Assembly (NCBI GenBank): GCA_021802945.1
Contig: JAJZRE010000017.1
Span: 1,339-46,672, forward strand
DNA from: Pseudomonadota bacterium
GTDB lineage: Bacteria > Pseudomonadota > Gammaproteobacteria > Burkholderiales > Thiobacillaceae
Direction of reading: 5' to 3'
DNA: 45,334 nt
Positions within the stretch are counted from its first letter, which is position 1. The number at the start of each line of letters is the position of its first letter. Below are positions 36,647-45,334 of the stretch, piece after piece. Under the pieces are notes generated by a model, which did not search any database, was not told where the DNA came from, and was given only the letters and a program-made list of their open reading frames with translations. The translations under genes were made by a program, and so were the position numbers.

Positions 36647-37042
36647 GTGCGCCTCCGCGATGCGCGCCTGGTCGAGAAGGCCGATTTCGACCGGGTGTTT
36701 GCCGACAACCAGCGCGCGCGAACGAGTTATCTAATGGTGATGGCGAAGCCCAACCAGGTGGGGCACCCCAGGTTGGGGATGGTCATCGCCAAGCGCTTGC
36801 TTGCACGTGCGGTGGACCGGAACCGCGTCAAGCGCTGCGTGCGCGAAAGCTTTCGTCGGGCCTTGCCGGAACTGCCTGCGTGTGATTTTGTCGTTCGTCT
36901 CGTCGCCAAGCCGGTTCCGGGCGACGAGGCACGCGACTTGGTGCGTACCTTCGCACGTGCCGGCCAGCGAGCCATGGCAAAATGGCCCGTGGCCTCAGAC
37001 GAACGCCTGAATGCCACGCCGGAACCCCAACCCAACTCATAG
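36647..37042 (+). CDS. rnpA: Ribonuclease P protein component
   Basis: A 131-residue basic protein that joins RNase P RNA to mature tRNA 5' ends. Conserved segments are LVEKADFDRVFADNQRARTSYL, RLGMVIAKRLLARAVDRN and the RNR signature RNRVKRCVRESFR. The GTG at 36647 is used; no ATG exists between the rpmH stop and the conserved N-terminus. The tail (ATPEPQPNS) is longer than usual. It is followed by yidC after 12 bases, with no yidD in between. Confidence 0.93.
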   Translation: MRLRDARLVEKADFDRVFADNQRARTSYLMVMAKPNQVGHPRLGMVIAKRLLARAVDRNRVKRCVRESFRRALPELPACDFVVRLVAKPVPGDEARDLVRTFARAGQRAMAKWPVASDERLNATPEPQPNS

Positions 37043-37054
37043 CGTCCCGTTCCA

Positions 37055-38701
37055 ATGGATAACCAGCGGCTGATTCTTTTCATCGTCTTTTCCTTCTCAC
37101 TGCTTTTGTTGTGGGAAGCCTGGCAGGACAAGCATGCGCCGCCCCCGTCCACGGTCACGGCGCCAACTTCAGCGGGCGTAAGCGCCGGCGCGCCGCCTGC
37201 GCCGAGCCAAGCCCTCAACGCACCCGCGGCCGCGCCGGTCCAACCCGGGTTTGCAAAAGGTGCGCGCGCCGTGGTGGAAACCGATGTGTTGCGTGCGACG
37301 ATCGACGCCAACGGCGGGGATCTGAGGCGGCTTGATCTGCTGTCGTATCGCGAGACGGAACAACGGAATCAGATTTTCACGCTGTTCGAAGACGATCCGA
37401 CCCAGCCCTATCTGGCGCAGAGCGGCCTGCTTGGCAAGGATCTCCCCACGCATCGCACCGCGTTCCAGTTGAACCCCGGCACCTATCGTCTGGCCCCTGG
37501 CGCCTCGCAGGTGGAAGTGCCACTGGTGTGGAGCGACCCAGCCACCGGCGTGCGCGTCGAGAAGACCTACATCTTCAAGCGCGGAAGCTATGAGATCGCC
37601 GTCAGGACGCGGGTCATCAACAATGGCACGAAACCCGTCGACCTGACGCCGTACTACCAGTTCACGCGCCATTCCGGGGCGCCGCGCGGCGCGTCCTTTT
37701 TCCTGCATACCTACACCGGCCCGGCGTTCTTCACCGACGCCAGGAAATTCCAGAAGGTCACGTTCAAGAGCATCGAGGAAGGCAAGGCGGAGTACGAAAA
37801 AACCGCCGACAACGGCTGGGTCGGGATGGTGCAACACCACTTCGTCTCGGCCTGGCTGCCGGAAGGCACGGTCAAGCGCGAGTATTACGCGCGCGCCCTG
37901 GGAGACGGGCTCTATTCCGCCGGTGTCATCCTGGCCGAAGGCACGCTTGAACCGGGCCAGCAGAAAGTCTTCACGATGCCCTTGTACGCAGGGCCGCAGA
38001 CGCAGAAATTGCTGGAAGCCGCGGCGCCCGGCCTCGATCTCGTGCGCGATTACGGCTGGCTTACCCCCCTGGCCTTCCCCATCTACTGGGCGCTGGCAAA
38101 AATCGAGCACTTCGTCGGCAACTGGGGCTGGGCCATCATCATCCTGACCATCCTGCTCAAGCTGGCGCTGTTCCCGCTGTCGGCGGCGGGCTACAAGTCG
38201 ATGGCCAAGATGAAGAAGCTCACGCCGCGCCTGCAGCAACTGAAGGAAACCTATGGCGACGACCGGGCCAAGCTGCATCAGGCGATGGCGGAGCTGTACA
38301 AGGCCGAGAAAATCAATCCGCTCGGCGGCTGCCTGCCGATCCTGATCCAGATCCCGGTATTCATCGCGCTGTACTGGGTGCTGCTCGCTGCGGTGGAAAT
38401 GCGCGGCGCGCCCTGGCTGGGCTGGATCCACGACCTGACGGCGCCCGATCCCTTCTTCATTCTGCCGATCCTGATGGGCATCACCTCGATCCTGCAGGTC
38501 AAGCTCAACCCGCAGCCGATGGATCCGATGCAGGCCAAGATCATGATGATCATGCCGGTGGCGTTCACCGTCATGTTCGTCTTCTTCCCGGCCGGTCTCG
38601 TGCTGTACTGGATCGTCAACAACATCCTGTCCATCACGCAACAATGGGTGATCAACAAGCAGGTTCAGGACGGTGGCAAGCCTGCCTCCGGCAAAGCCTG
38701 A
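37055..38701 (+). CDS. yidC: Membrane protein insertase YidC
   Basis: A 548-residue insertase. An N-terminal helix (about 4-20, [18 protein letters not shown]) precedes a large periplasmic beta domain (about 70-340) and the five-helix insertase core: [37 protein letters not shown], then [43 protein letters not shown] and [28 protein letters not shown]. It inserts and folds inner-membrane proteins, with or without SecYEG. Length is normal for gram-negative YidC. mnmE starts 29 bases before its stop. Confidence 0.97.
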   Translation: MDNQRLILFIVFSFSLLLLWEAWQDKHAPPPSTVTAPTSAGVSAGAPPAPSQALNAPAAAPVQPGFAKGARAVVETDVLRATIDANGGDLRRLDLLSYRETEQRNQIFTLFEDDPTQPYLAQSGLLGKDLPTHRTAFQLNPGTYRLAPGASQVEVPLVWSDPATGVRVEKTYIFKRGSYEIAVRTRVINNGTKPVDLTPYYQFTRHSGAPRGASFFLHTYTGPAFFTDARKFQKVTFKSIEEGKAEYEKTADNGWVGMVQHHFVSAWLPEGTVKREYYARALGDGLYSAGVILAEGTLEPGQQKVFTMPLYAGPQTQKLLEAAAPGLDLVRDYGWLTPLAFPIYWALAKIEHFVGNWGWAIIILTILLKLALFPLSAAGYKSMAKMKKLTPRLQQLKETYGDDRAKLHQAMAELYKAEKINPLGGCLPILIQIPVFIALYWVLLAAVEMRGAPWLGWIHDLTAPDPFFILPILMGITSILQVKLNPQPMDPMQAKIMMIMPVAFTVMFVFFPAGLVLYWIVNNILSITQQWVINKQVQDGGKPASGKA

Positions 38702-40013
38702 CCTGATTGCTGCCATCGCCACCGCGCCCGGGCGCGGCGGCGTGGGCGTGGTGCGCGTCTCGGGCGCGGATGTCGTCCCGCTTGCCGAGGCGATCCTCGG
38801 ACGCGTGCCCGCGCCCCGTCATGCCGCCTTCTGCCGCTTTCTCGATCACGATGCCCAGCCGATCGATGAGGGCATCGCGCTTTACTTCGCGGCCCCGCAT
38901 TCGTTTACCGGCGAAAACGTCCTTGAGCTGCAAGGCCACGGCGGGCCGGTCGTGCTCAATCTCATTCTGCAGCGCTGCCTTGAACTCGGCGCGCGGCTGG
39001 CCGAACCGGGGGAGTTTTCCCGCCGCGCGTTTCTGAACGGCAAGCTGGATCTGGCTCAGGCCGAGGCGGTCGCCGACCTGATCGACGCCGCATCCACCGA
39101 GGCTGCGCGCTCCGCGGTGCGATCGCTGACGGGTGCGTTCTCGGTGCGGATCGCAGAACTGGTCGAGGCGCTGACGCGTCTGCGCATGCTGGTCGAGGCC
39201 ACGCTCGACTTTCCCGAAGAAGAAATCGATTTTCTCAAGCAGGCCGACGCCTTCGGGCGGCTCGATCGAATCGACGCCAGCTTGCGCGCCGTGCGTTCGC
39301 AGGCGCAGCAGGGCGCCCTGCTGCGCGAGGGGCTGACGGTGGTGCTGATCGGCCAGCCGAATGTCGGCAAGTCGAGTCTCTTGAATCAGCTTGCCGGATT
39401 CGAGGCGGCGATCGTGACCGAGATCGCCGGGACCACGCGGGACACGGTGCGCGAAGCGATCCAGATCCAGGGCGTGCCGCTTCATGTCGTCGATACCGCG
39501 GGCCTGCGGGAAACCGACGACGCCGTGGAGCGGATCGGCATCGCGCGGACCTGGGCGGCGGTGGACAAGGCAGACGTGGCGCTGCTGCTGGTGGATGCAG
39601 CCCATGGCCTGGGCGAACGCGAAGCGGCGATCCTGGCGCGTCTGCCGCCGGTAGCGTGCCTCACTATCCACAACAAGATCGATGTCACCGGCGAAGCGCC
39701 GCGCGTGATGGGCGACGAGATCTGGCTTTCCGCCCGAACCGGCGACGGGATCGATCTCCTGCGCGACAAGCTGCTTGCATCGGCCGGCTGGCAGGCCGCG
39801 GGCGAGGGCACGTTCACGGCGCGCGCGCGCCATCTTGACGCGCTCGGCCGGGCCGCCGGCCATCTCGCCGCTGCGCGCGAATCAGCCGGTCAGCTGGAAT
39901 TGCTCGCCGAGGAACTGCGGCTGGCGCAGGCGGCCTTGTCCGAAATCACCGGGGAATTCACCGCGGACGATTTGCTGGGCGAAATCTTCAGCACGTTCTG
40001 CATTGGAAAATAG
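38673..40013 (+). CDS. mnmE: tRNA uridine-5-carboxymethylaminomethyl(34) synthesis GTPase MnmE
   Basis: A 446-residue GTPase that with MnmG modifies wobble uridine-34. The N-terminal folate-binding domain carries [20 protein letters not shown] and [16 protein letters not shown]. The G domain has [14 protein letters not shown] (G1), IAGTTRDTV (G2), DTAGLRET (G3) and HNKIDV (NKxD, G4). The C-terminus ends FSTFCIGK, the family CIGK signature with the catalytic Cys. GTG start at 38673 overlaps the yidC end by 29 bases, so it is coupled to yidC. Confidence 0.97.
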   Translation: MASLPPAKPDLIAAIATAPGRGGVGVVRVSGADVVPLAEAILGRVPAPRHAAFCRFLDHDAQPIDEGIALYFAAPHSFTGENVLELQGHGGPVVLNLILQRCLELGARLAEPGEFSRRAFLNGKLDLAQAEAVADLIDAASTEAARSAVRSLTGAFSVRIAELVEALTRLRMLVEATLDFPEEEIDFLKQADAFGRLDRIDASLRAVRSQAQQGALLREGLTVVLIGQPNVGKSSLLNQLAGFEAAIVTEIAGTTRDTVREAIQIQGVPLHVVDTAGLRETDDAVERIGIARTWAAVDKADVALLLVDAAHGLGEREAAILARLPPVACLTIHNKIDVTGEAPRVMGDEIWLSARTGDGIDLLRDKLLASAGWQAAGEGTFTARARHLDALGRAAGHLAAARESAGQLELLAEELRLAQAALSEITGEFTADDLLGEIFSTFCIGK

Positions 40014-40150
40014 CAAGCATTCCGGTGCGGCCTGCGCCATTCCGTGTATCCCCCGCATTAATTGCCGTCTCTTGGCGTAAGCAGGGGAACTCGGCCCGGG
40101 TTTCCGCTATCCATCCAACTTTCAGTTTCTTCACCCACTCTGGACTGACC

Positions 40151-40627
40151 ATGATTTCGCTCAAACCTTATCGGCGCGCAGCGCCGTTGTTGATCGGCGC
40201 CTGCCTGACGCTGGCCGGATGCGGTCCCAAGGCGGATACGCATCCTGGCCAGCCAGTGACCAAGCGTCGCGCGCTGTTGCAGGAAACCATGCGCACGTTT
40301 GAACCGATGGGCATCATGGTGCGCGGTAAAGAACCCTATGTCGCGGCAAAATTCCTGTCGCTCGCCGACAAGCTCCAGACCCTGAGCACGCAGCCGTGGG
40401 TCTATTTCCCTCCGGGGAGCACCTATGCGCCGAGCCGCGCCAAACCCGCGGTATGGCAGCGATCAGCACAATTCAAGCAGGCGCAGGACACCTACATCAA
40501 GGCGGCTTCCAGCCTCGCCGCCATGGCCAAGACAGGCAACCTCGACTTGATCCGGCCGGCCTACATGCAGGTACGCGACAGTTGTGCCGCCTGCCACAAG
40601 ACGTTTCGCGGAAAGTCGGTGTTATGA
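40151..40627 (+). CDS. Cytochrome c' family lipoprotein
   Basis: A 158-residue class II c-type cytochrome. It has a lipoprotein signal: LIGACLTLAGC gives a lipobox (LAG|C) near residue 24. The mature protein is helical, and the haem site CAACH sits near the C-terminus (DSCAACHKTFRGK, about residues 145-157), the layout of cytochrome c'. It would be anchored to the outer face of a membrane. The ATG at 40151 starts the lipoprotein signal; upstream in-frame sequence is not conserved. The cytochrome b gene overlaps its stop (ATGA), so the two are a translationally coupled electron-transfer pair. Ligand binding or electron transfer, or both, is possible. Confidence 0.88.
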   Translation: MISLKPYRRAAPLLIGACLTLAGCGPKADTHPGQPVTKRRALLQETMRTFEPMGIMVRGKEPYVAAKFLSLADKLQTLSTQPWVYFPPGSTYAPSRAKPAVWQRSAQFKQAQDTYIKAASSLAAMAKTGNLDLIRPAYMQVRDSCAACHKTFRGKSVL

Positions 40628-41313
40628 CGCCGGCTTCTGCGCCGGTCAAGGTCAGGGTGTGGGATGTGCCGGTGCGCCTGTTTCACTGGCTGCTGCTGGG
40701 CTTGATCGGGTTCTCCTGGTGGAGCGGGGAGCAGGGCAACGAATGGATGGAATACCATGGCTGGTCGGGCTACGCCATCCTCACGCTCATCCTGTTCCGC
40801 ATTGCCTGGGGCTTGGTGGGCAGCGACCCGGCGCGTTTTGCGCACTTCGTGCGCAGCCCGTCGGCCAGCTACGCCTATTTCCGCAGCGTGCTGCAGCGCC
40901 GGCCGAAGGCCTATCTGGGGCATAACCCGCTGGGCGGATGGATGATCCTGAGCCTGCTGGCGGTGTTGCTGGTGCAGGCCGTTACCGGCCTGTTTGGCAA
41001 CGATGACGACGATTTTGAAGGGCCGCTCTCGCACTGGCTCCGCCACGGCACCAGCAGCCTCGTCACGACCGTGCATGCCTACAATTTCGACCTGCTGCTG
41101 GGGCTGGCCGGCTTGCACGTAGCCGCTGTGCTGACCCATCAGCTGCTGCGTCGCGACGACATGATCAAGGCGATGTTCACGGGGGTGAAGACGAGTGAAA
41201 CGGGCGCGACAGCCGGGCGCATGGTGTCGAGCTGGCGGGCTCTTGTGCTGCTGGGATTGATGGCTGCGCTCGTTTATGCGTTGCTGTGGATGGGGGGTGG
41301 CGCATCGCGCTGA
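40624..41313 (+). CDS. Cytochrome b561-type diheme membrane protein
   Basis: A 229-residue inner-membrane b-type cytochrome. About five hydrophobic helices, with haem-ligand histidines at VPVRLFHWLLLGLIGF, MEYHGWSGYAILTLILFRIAW, VHAYNFDLLLGLAGLHVAAVLTHQL. The first ligand motif (RxFHW) is typical of the nickel-hydrogenase/b561 family (cytochrome_B561/Ni_hydr_CYTB). ATG overlaps the cytochrome c' stop. It could hand electrons between quinone and the c' lipoprotein; direction is unknown. Confidence 0.9.
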   Translation: MTPASAPVKVRVWDVPVRLFHWLLLGLIGFSWWSGEQGNEWMEYHGWSGYAILTLILFRIAWGLVGSDPARFAHFVRSPSASYAYFRSVLQRRPKAYLGHNPLGGWMILSLLAVLLVQAVTGLFGNDDDDFEGPLSHWLRHGTSSLVTTVHAYNFDLLLGLAGLHVAAVLTHQLLRRDDMIKAMFTGVKTSETGATAGRMVSSWRALVLLGLMAALVYALLWMGGGASR

Positions 41314-41520
41314 CGTCGTCGGGCCTGCGCTTTTCCGTCTTCGGGGGAGGCCCTGAGTCGGGGCCGATGATTCGTTCCGGCAGCATTTCGGCGACCGGGC
41401 AACGGTGAGGGTCCGCGCCGGCTTGCGGGCGGCGGCTCCGCTGGCCGCGGGCCGGATTTTTACTCGGCCGCGCCAGCGGCTTATGCTGGCAAGCGATTTC
41501 TTTTCTCAGGATGGCCAGTC

Positions 41521-43284
41521 ATGCTGACCTGGCGCGGCATCGCCGACGAACTCAAAACCCATCGCACGCGCTTGCTGCAGGCCAACGTCATCGCCCTGCT
41601 GGCGGTGGCCGCCGCGGTGCCGGTCCCGCTGCTGCTGCCGCTGATGGTGGACGAAGTGCTGCTGCATCACCCCGGCGCCTTCGTGGACAGGATCGGTGCG
41701 GCGTTTCCGGCCGTCTGGCACGGGCCGGTGCTGTTCATCGGCGTCGCGCTGCTGCTGACGGTCGCGCTCAGGTTGGCGGCGATCCTGCTCAACGTGTGGC
41801 AGGGGCGCACGTTTTCCCTGCTGGCCAAGGAGGTGGTCTACCGCATCCGGGTGCGGATGCTTGCCCGGCTGTCGCGCATCGCGCTGTCGGAGTTCGAGAC
41901 CGTGGGCGCCGGCCGGGTCACCTCGCATTTCGTCACCGACCTCAACGCCATCGACAGTTTCCTCGGCTCGTCGATATCCGGTCTGGTGGTGTCGGTCCTG
42001 ACCCTGGCCGGCGTCGCCGGGGTGCTGTTCTGGATGAACTGGCAGCTGGCGCTGTTCATCCTGCTCTTGAATCCCGTCGTGATCCTGTTTTCGACCCGGC
42101 TCGGCAAGCGGGTGAAGGATCTGAAGAAATTCGAGAACCGCGCCTTCGAGGTATTCCAGGATGCGCTCGCCGAAACGCTGGACGCGCTGACCCAGATCCG
42201 CGCGATGAACCGCGAGAAGCACTACCTGACGCGGGTGACCGAGAAGGCCGCCGACATCCGCCGGCATGCCGCGTCGTTCGCCTGGAAGTCGGACGCCATG
42301 AGCCGGATTTCCTTCTTCGTGTTTCTGGCCGGCTTCGACGCTTTCCGTGCCGGGGCGATGCTGATGGTGGTGTTCTCCGGCCTGACCATCGGCGAGATGC
42401 TGGCGGTGTTCGGCTACCTGTGGTTCATGATGACGCCGGTGCAGGAACTGGTGAACATGCAGTATTCGTGGTTCGCCGCCAATGCCGCGCTGGGCCGCAT
42501 CAATGGCGTGCTCGGCCTTGCCGGCGAGCCGCGGCATCCGGCGTTGCGCGATCCCTTCGCCGGAAAGCCCACCGTCGGCATCGCGCTCGAGCACGTCAGC
42601 TTCGCCTACGAGGAGGGCGAGACGGTGCTCGACGACGTCAGCCTGACCGTGGCGGCGGGCGAGAAGGTGGCGCTGGTGGGCGCCTCCGGCGGGGGCAAGT
42701 CGACGCTGGTGCAGGCGCTGCTGGGGCTGTACCCGGTGAAATCGGGGCGGATTCTGTATGGCGAGGCGCCGGTGACCGAGATCGGCTGGGAGACGGTGCG
42801 CGAGCACGTCGGCGTGGTGCTGCAGCACCCGGTGCTGTTCAACGACAGCGTGCGCGCCAACCTGACGCTGGGACGCGCGGCCGGCGACGCGACGCTGTGG
42901 CAGGCGCTTGAGATCGCCCAGCTCAAGGACTTCATCGCCGCGCTGCCGCACGGGCTGGACACCGTGGTGGGGCGCCAGGGGGTGCGCATGTCGGGCGGGC
43001 AGCGACAACGGCTGGCCATCGCGCGGATGATCGTCGCCAACCCGCGCATCGTCATCCTCGACGAGGCCACCTCGGCGCTCGACAGCGACACCGAGCGGCG
43101 TTTGCACGAGGCCATGCACGCCTTCCTCGCCGGCCGCACCACGCTCATCATCGCCCACCGCCTGTCGGCGGTGAAGCAGGCCGACCGCATCCTGGTGTTC
43201 GAAAACGGCCGCGTGGTGGAAGAAGGCGGGCACGATGAACTGATCGACCGTGGCGGGCTGTACCACACGCTCTACCACACCTGA
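41521..43284 (+). CDS. ABC exporter, permease fused to ATP-binding domain
   Basis: A 587-residue half-transporter of the MsbA/HlyB type. Membrane helices cover about 20-45, 60-85, 135-180 and 250-300. The nucleotide-binding domain has Walker A LVGASGGGKSTLVQALLG (about 383-400), the Q loop GVVLQHPVLFND, the signature MSGGQRQRLAIARMI, Walker B RIVILDEATSALD, and H-loop IIIAHRLSAVKQ. It is expected to homodimerise and export a lipid, peptide or drug; no substrate clue is present. It stands alone, 207 bases after the cytochrome b gene. Confidence 0.94.
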   Translation: MLTWRGIADELKTHRTRLLQANVIALLAVAAAVPVPLLLPLMVDEVLLHHPGAFVDRIGAAFPAVWHGPVLFIGVALLLTVALRLAAILLNVWQGRTFSLLAKEVVYRIRVRMLARLSRIALSEFETVGAGRVTSHFVTDLNAIDSFLGSSISGLVVSVLTLAGVAGVLFWMNWQLALFILLLNPVVILFSTRLGKRVKDLKKFENRAFEVFQDALAETLDALTQIRAMNREKHYLTRVTEKAADIRRHAASFAWKSDAMSRISFFVFLAGFDAFRAGAMLMVVFSGLTIGEMLAVFGYLWFMMTPVQELVNMQYSWFAANAALGRINGVLGLAGEPRHPALRDPFAGKPTVGIALEHVSFAYEEGETVLDDVSLTVAAGEKVALVGASGGGKSTLVQALLGLYPVKSGRILYGEAPVTEIGWETVREHVGVVLQHPVLFNDSVRANLTLGRAAGDATLWQALEIAQLKDFIAALPHGLDTVVGRQGVRMSGGQRQRLAIARMIVANPRIVILDEATSALDSDTERRLHEAMHAFLAGRTTLIIAHRLSAVKQADRILVFENGRVVEEGGHDELIDRGGLYHTLYHT

Positions 43285-43604
43285 AAATAAAACTCGGGAG
43301 AATCAGCCTTTTCTGATAGACTTCGTCGCGTTGTGCATACAGCAGTGGGCAGGTCTGGCTTTTGCCGCCGTGCCTCGGGACTGTCCTCACAGCCCCATCG
43401 TCTTCGACCTCTCTTTTGTGCCGCCGGTTAATCGTTCCGAACCGGCAGTGACAAGTCTTGTGGTTGGCGCCGATGTGATCGACGCGACCCGTTGGGCGTT
43501 TTTCAAACGCCGCTGATATCCGGTTCGTATTTTATGACCTGTCTGGTTCTGAACCGGGCGCAGGTTTGTTTTGCGCGTTTGAGCGCACTGAAAAAAGGTT
43601 TGCC
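43285..43604. other. 320-bp leader before rhlE, no credible gene
   Basis: Contains one 88-residue frame (43250-43516) that overlaps the ABC gene, has no recognised family and is judged spurious. A 7-bp stem-loop GGCGTTT/AAACGCC (43495-43511) lies in it, without a T-run. A long leader before a DEAD-box helicase gene could be regulatory, but this is inference. Confidence 0.5.
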
Positions 43605-45284
43605 ATGAGCTTTTCCGAACTGGGACTTGATCCCCTCATCCTTAAATCCGTTCTGGCCGCAGGCTACGAGAACGCCACTCCGGTCCAGATGCAGGCGATC
43701 CCCGCCGCGCTGACCGGCCGTGACCTGCTGGTGTCCTCGCACACCGGCAGCGGCAAGACGGCGGCCTTCCTGCTGCCGTCGATCCAGCGCATGCTGGCCG
43801 AGCCGACCGTGAAGAGCATGGGCCCGCGCGTGCTGGTGCTGACCCCGACGCGCGAACTCGCGCTGCAGGTCGAAAAAGCCGCCATGACCTATGGCAAGGA
43901 TATGCGCCGCTTCCGTACCGCCTGTCTGGTCGGCGGCGCGCCGTATGGCCTGCAGCTCAAGCGTTTGAGCCAGCCGGTGGACGTGGTGGTGGCGACCCCC
44001 GGCCGCCTGATCGACCATCTGGAGCGCGGCAAGATCGACTTCTCGCGCCTGGAAGTGCTGGTGCTCGACGAAGCCGACCGCATGCTGGACATGGGCTTCG
44101 TCGACGACATCAAGGCCATCGCCGCGCGCTGCCCGGCCGCGCGCCAGACCCTGCTGTTCTCGGCCACGCTCGACGGCGTGGTCGGCAACCTGGCGCGCGA
44201 ACTGACCCGCGATGCCCAGCGCATCGAGATCGAAGCGGTGCCGCACAAGGAATCCAAGATCGAGCAGCGCCTGCTGTTCGCCGACAACATGGACCACAAG
44301 AACCGTCTGCTCGACGCGCTGCTGCGTGACGTGGAGATGGTGCAGGCGATCGTGTTCGCCTCGACCAAGCGCAGCACCGAGGAAATTTCCGACCTCCTGG
44401 CCGACAGCGGCTTCGCCTCCGACGCGCTGCACGGCGACATGCAGCAGGGCCAGCGCAACCGCGCGCTGCAGCGCCTGCGCGAAGGCCGCACCAAGGTGCT
44501 GGTGGCCACCGACGTCGCCGCGCGCGGCATCGACGTGGCGAGCATCAGCCACGTCATCAACTTCGACCTGCCGCGCCAGGCCGAGGATTACGTCCACCGC
44601 ATCGGCCGCACCGGCCGCGCCGGACGCACCGGCATCGCGGTCAGCTTTGCCGGCATGCGCGAAGGCGGGCTGGTGAAGAACATCGAGCGTTACACCGGCA
44701 ACCGCATCGAGGTGCACACCCTGCCGGGGCTGGAGCCGACCCAGAAGCCCGCTTCCGGGCGCCCTGCGTCGTCGGGCCGTCCGCGCAGCAACAACGGTCC
44801 GCGCGGCGGCTTCGGCGACAAGCGCCCCGATGCGCAGAAACGCAGCTTCGGCGACCGCAGCGAACCGCGCAGCTATGGCGACCGGCCGCCACGCGGCGAC
44901 AGCCGTGACAACCGCGACCGCGGCTACCGTGCCGATGCCCGCCCCGCCGGCGACCGTCCTGCCCGCAGCGCCGCGCCGCGTGGCAACCGCTTCGAGCAGG
45001 CCGCGCGTGGCCCGTCCGACGTGCCCCGCATGACCGGCGACCGCCCGCCCCGCAACGAAGGCTATCGCGGTGCCGCCGCTGATTCCGCGCCGAGGGCCGA
45101 AGTCAACGGCAACAGCGTCGAGTACTGGGAAAAGCGCGAGCGCGAGGCCAAGGCCAAGGCCGCGGCCTCGGCTACCCGCAGCTACGGCAATCGTGCGCCC
45201 GGCGCGCGGGCGACGCAGCCGCGGGGCAACGAAAGCCGGGGCGGTGCCAGCCGGGTTGGTGTGCGGGGTCGTTTCAAGGACTGA
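43605..45284 (+). CDS. rhlE: DEAD-box RNA helicase, RhlE type
   Basis: A 559-residue ATP-dependent RNA helicase. All core motifs are visible: Q motif ENATPVQMQAIP, motif I SSHTGSGKTAAF, Ia PTRELALQV, II VLDEADRMLDMGF, III FSATLDG, and VI HRIGRTGRAGRTG. The last ~170 residues are a repetitive Arg/Gly/Asp-rich tail (GDRPARSAAPRGNRF and similar) that binds RNA non-specifically. RhlE proteins remodel ribosomes and mRNAs, often at low temperature. The ATG at 43605 fits the conserved start. A terminator follows 24 bases after the stop. Confidence 0.93.
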   Translation: MSFSELGLDPLILKSVLAAGYENATPVQMQAIPAALTGRDLLVSSHTGSGKTAAFLLPSIQRMLAEPTVKSMGPRVLVLTPTRELALQVEKAAMTYGKDMRRFRTACLVGGAPYGLQLKRLSQPVDVVVATPGRLIDHLERGKIDFSRLEVLVLDEADRMLDMGFVDDIKAIAARCPAARQTLLFSATLDGVVGNLARELTRDAQRIEIEAVPHKESKIEQRLLFADNMDHKNRLLDALLRDVEMVQAIVFASTKRSTEEISDLLADSGFASDALHGDMQQGQRNRALQRLREGRTKVLVATDVAARGIDVASISHVINFDLPRQAEDYVHRIGRTGRAGRTGIAVSFAGMREGGLVKNIERYTGNRIEVHTLPGLEPTQKPASGRPASSGRPRSNNGPRGGFGDKRPDAQKRSFGDRSEPRSYGDRPPRGDSRDNRDRGYRADARPAGDRPARSAAPRGNRFEQAARGPSDVPRMTGDRPPRNEGYRGAAADSAPRAEVNGNSVEYWEKREREAKAKAAASATRSYGNRAPGARATQPRGNESRGGASRVGVRGRFKD

Positions 45285-45307
45285 TCGCACGCAACACCGG
45301 CAAACCA

Positions 45308-45329
45308 AAAGGGGGCTCGCGCCCCCTTT
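45308..45329 (+). terminator. Terminator of rhlE
   Basis: A 9-bp stem, AAAGGGGGC (45308-45316) and GCCCCCTTT (45321-45329), with a 4-base TCGC loop, followed by ATTAT at the window end. The stem and T-run are typical of a rho-independent terminator. Confidence 0.85.
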
Positions 45330-45334
45330 ATTAT

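Noticed and set aside
41321-41353. GGGCCT/AGGCCC pair after the cytochrome b gene as terminator
   Set aside because: Only 6 bp of stem with a 21-base loop and no T-run.
43250-43516. 88-residue frame after the ABC exporter
   Set aside because: It starts inside the ABC gene, has no ribosome site or recognisable family, and its end coincides with a stem-loop.

Overview
This is a GC-rich chromosomal window from a betaproteobacterium, most like the Hydrogenophilales/Nitrosomonadales (Thiobacillus-type) lineage. That placement is an inference from gene order and protein style: the def-fmt-htpX-rsmB-DUF4390-ntrY-ntrX-trkA-trkH run, the LysM-dprA-smg-topA run, several c- and b-type cytochromes, and the gyrB-dnaN-dnaA / rpmH-rnpA-yidC-mnmE origin cluster. 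No rRNA, tRNA, CRISPR array, insertion sequence or prophage gene was seen. Nearly all of the window is ordinary, densely packed chromosomal core.

Layout. 1-4.5 kb: the 3' end of an AddA/RecB-like helicase-nuclease, a DUF938 methyltransferase, two small proteins, argJ and a flavin-type PNPOx protein. 4.5-8.3 kb: a PNPOx-GAF-winged-helix-like protein faces, tail to tail, a tightly overlapped operon of a c-type cytochrome plus both E1 subunits of a thiamine-diphosphate 2-oxoacid/acetoin-type dehydrogenase, with no E2 or E3 nearby. 8.4-11.5 kb: a DUF815 ATPase, a Nudix-ThiE-like fusion, a small exported protein and phoU behind a candidate Pho box. 11.5-22.7 kb: a long minus-strand block with yggX, a TPR protein, trkH, trkA, ntrX (with a decayed AAA+ domain), ntrY, a DUF4390 protein, rsmB, htpX, fmt and def. 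22.9-28.6 kb: the plus-strand block of LysM protein, dprA, smg, topA and a receiver-like protein.

28.7-30.9 kb is the only accessory-looking stretch. It holds a LysR regulator, an unrecognised 203-residue protein behind a perfect 18-bp palindrome, and about 550 bp of non-coding DNA with clustered GAGAA-type inverted repeats next to the gyrB terminator. 30.9-40.0 kb is the replication-origin neighbourhood: gyrB, a REP-like repeat block, dnaN, a spacer with DnaA boxes, dnaA, another DnaA box, then rpmH, rnpA, yidC and mnmE (yidD is missing from its usual place). 40.1-45.3 kb: a lipoprotein cytochrome c' coupled to a cytochrome b561-type protein, a stand-alone ABC exporter and an RhlE-type DEAD-box helicase with a strong terminator.

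The points most worth a second look are the cytochrome-E1alpha-E1beta operon with its facing flavin/GAF protein, the NtrX that has lost Walker A, Walker B and GAFTGA, the ThiE-like domain without its metal ligands, and the palindrome-rich region between the orphan gene and gyrB.
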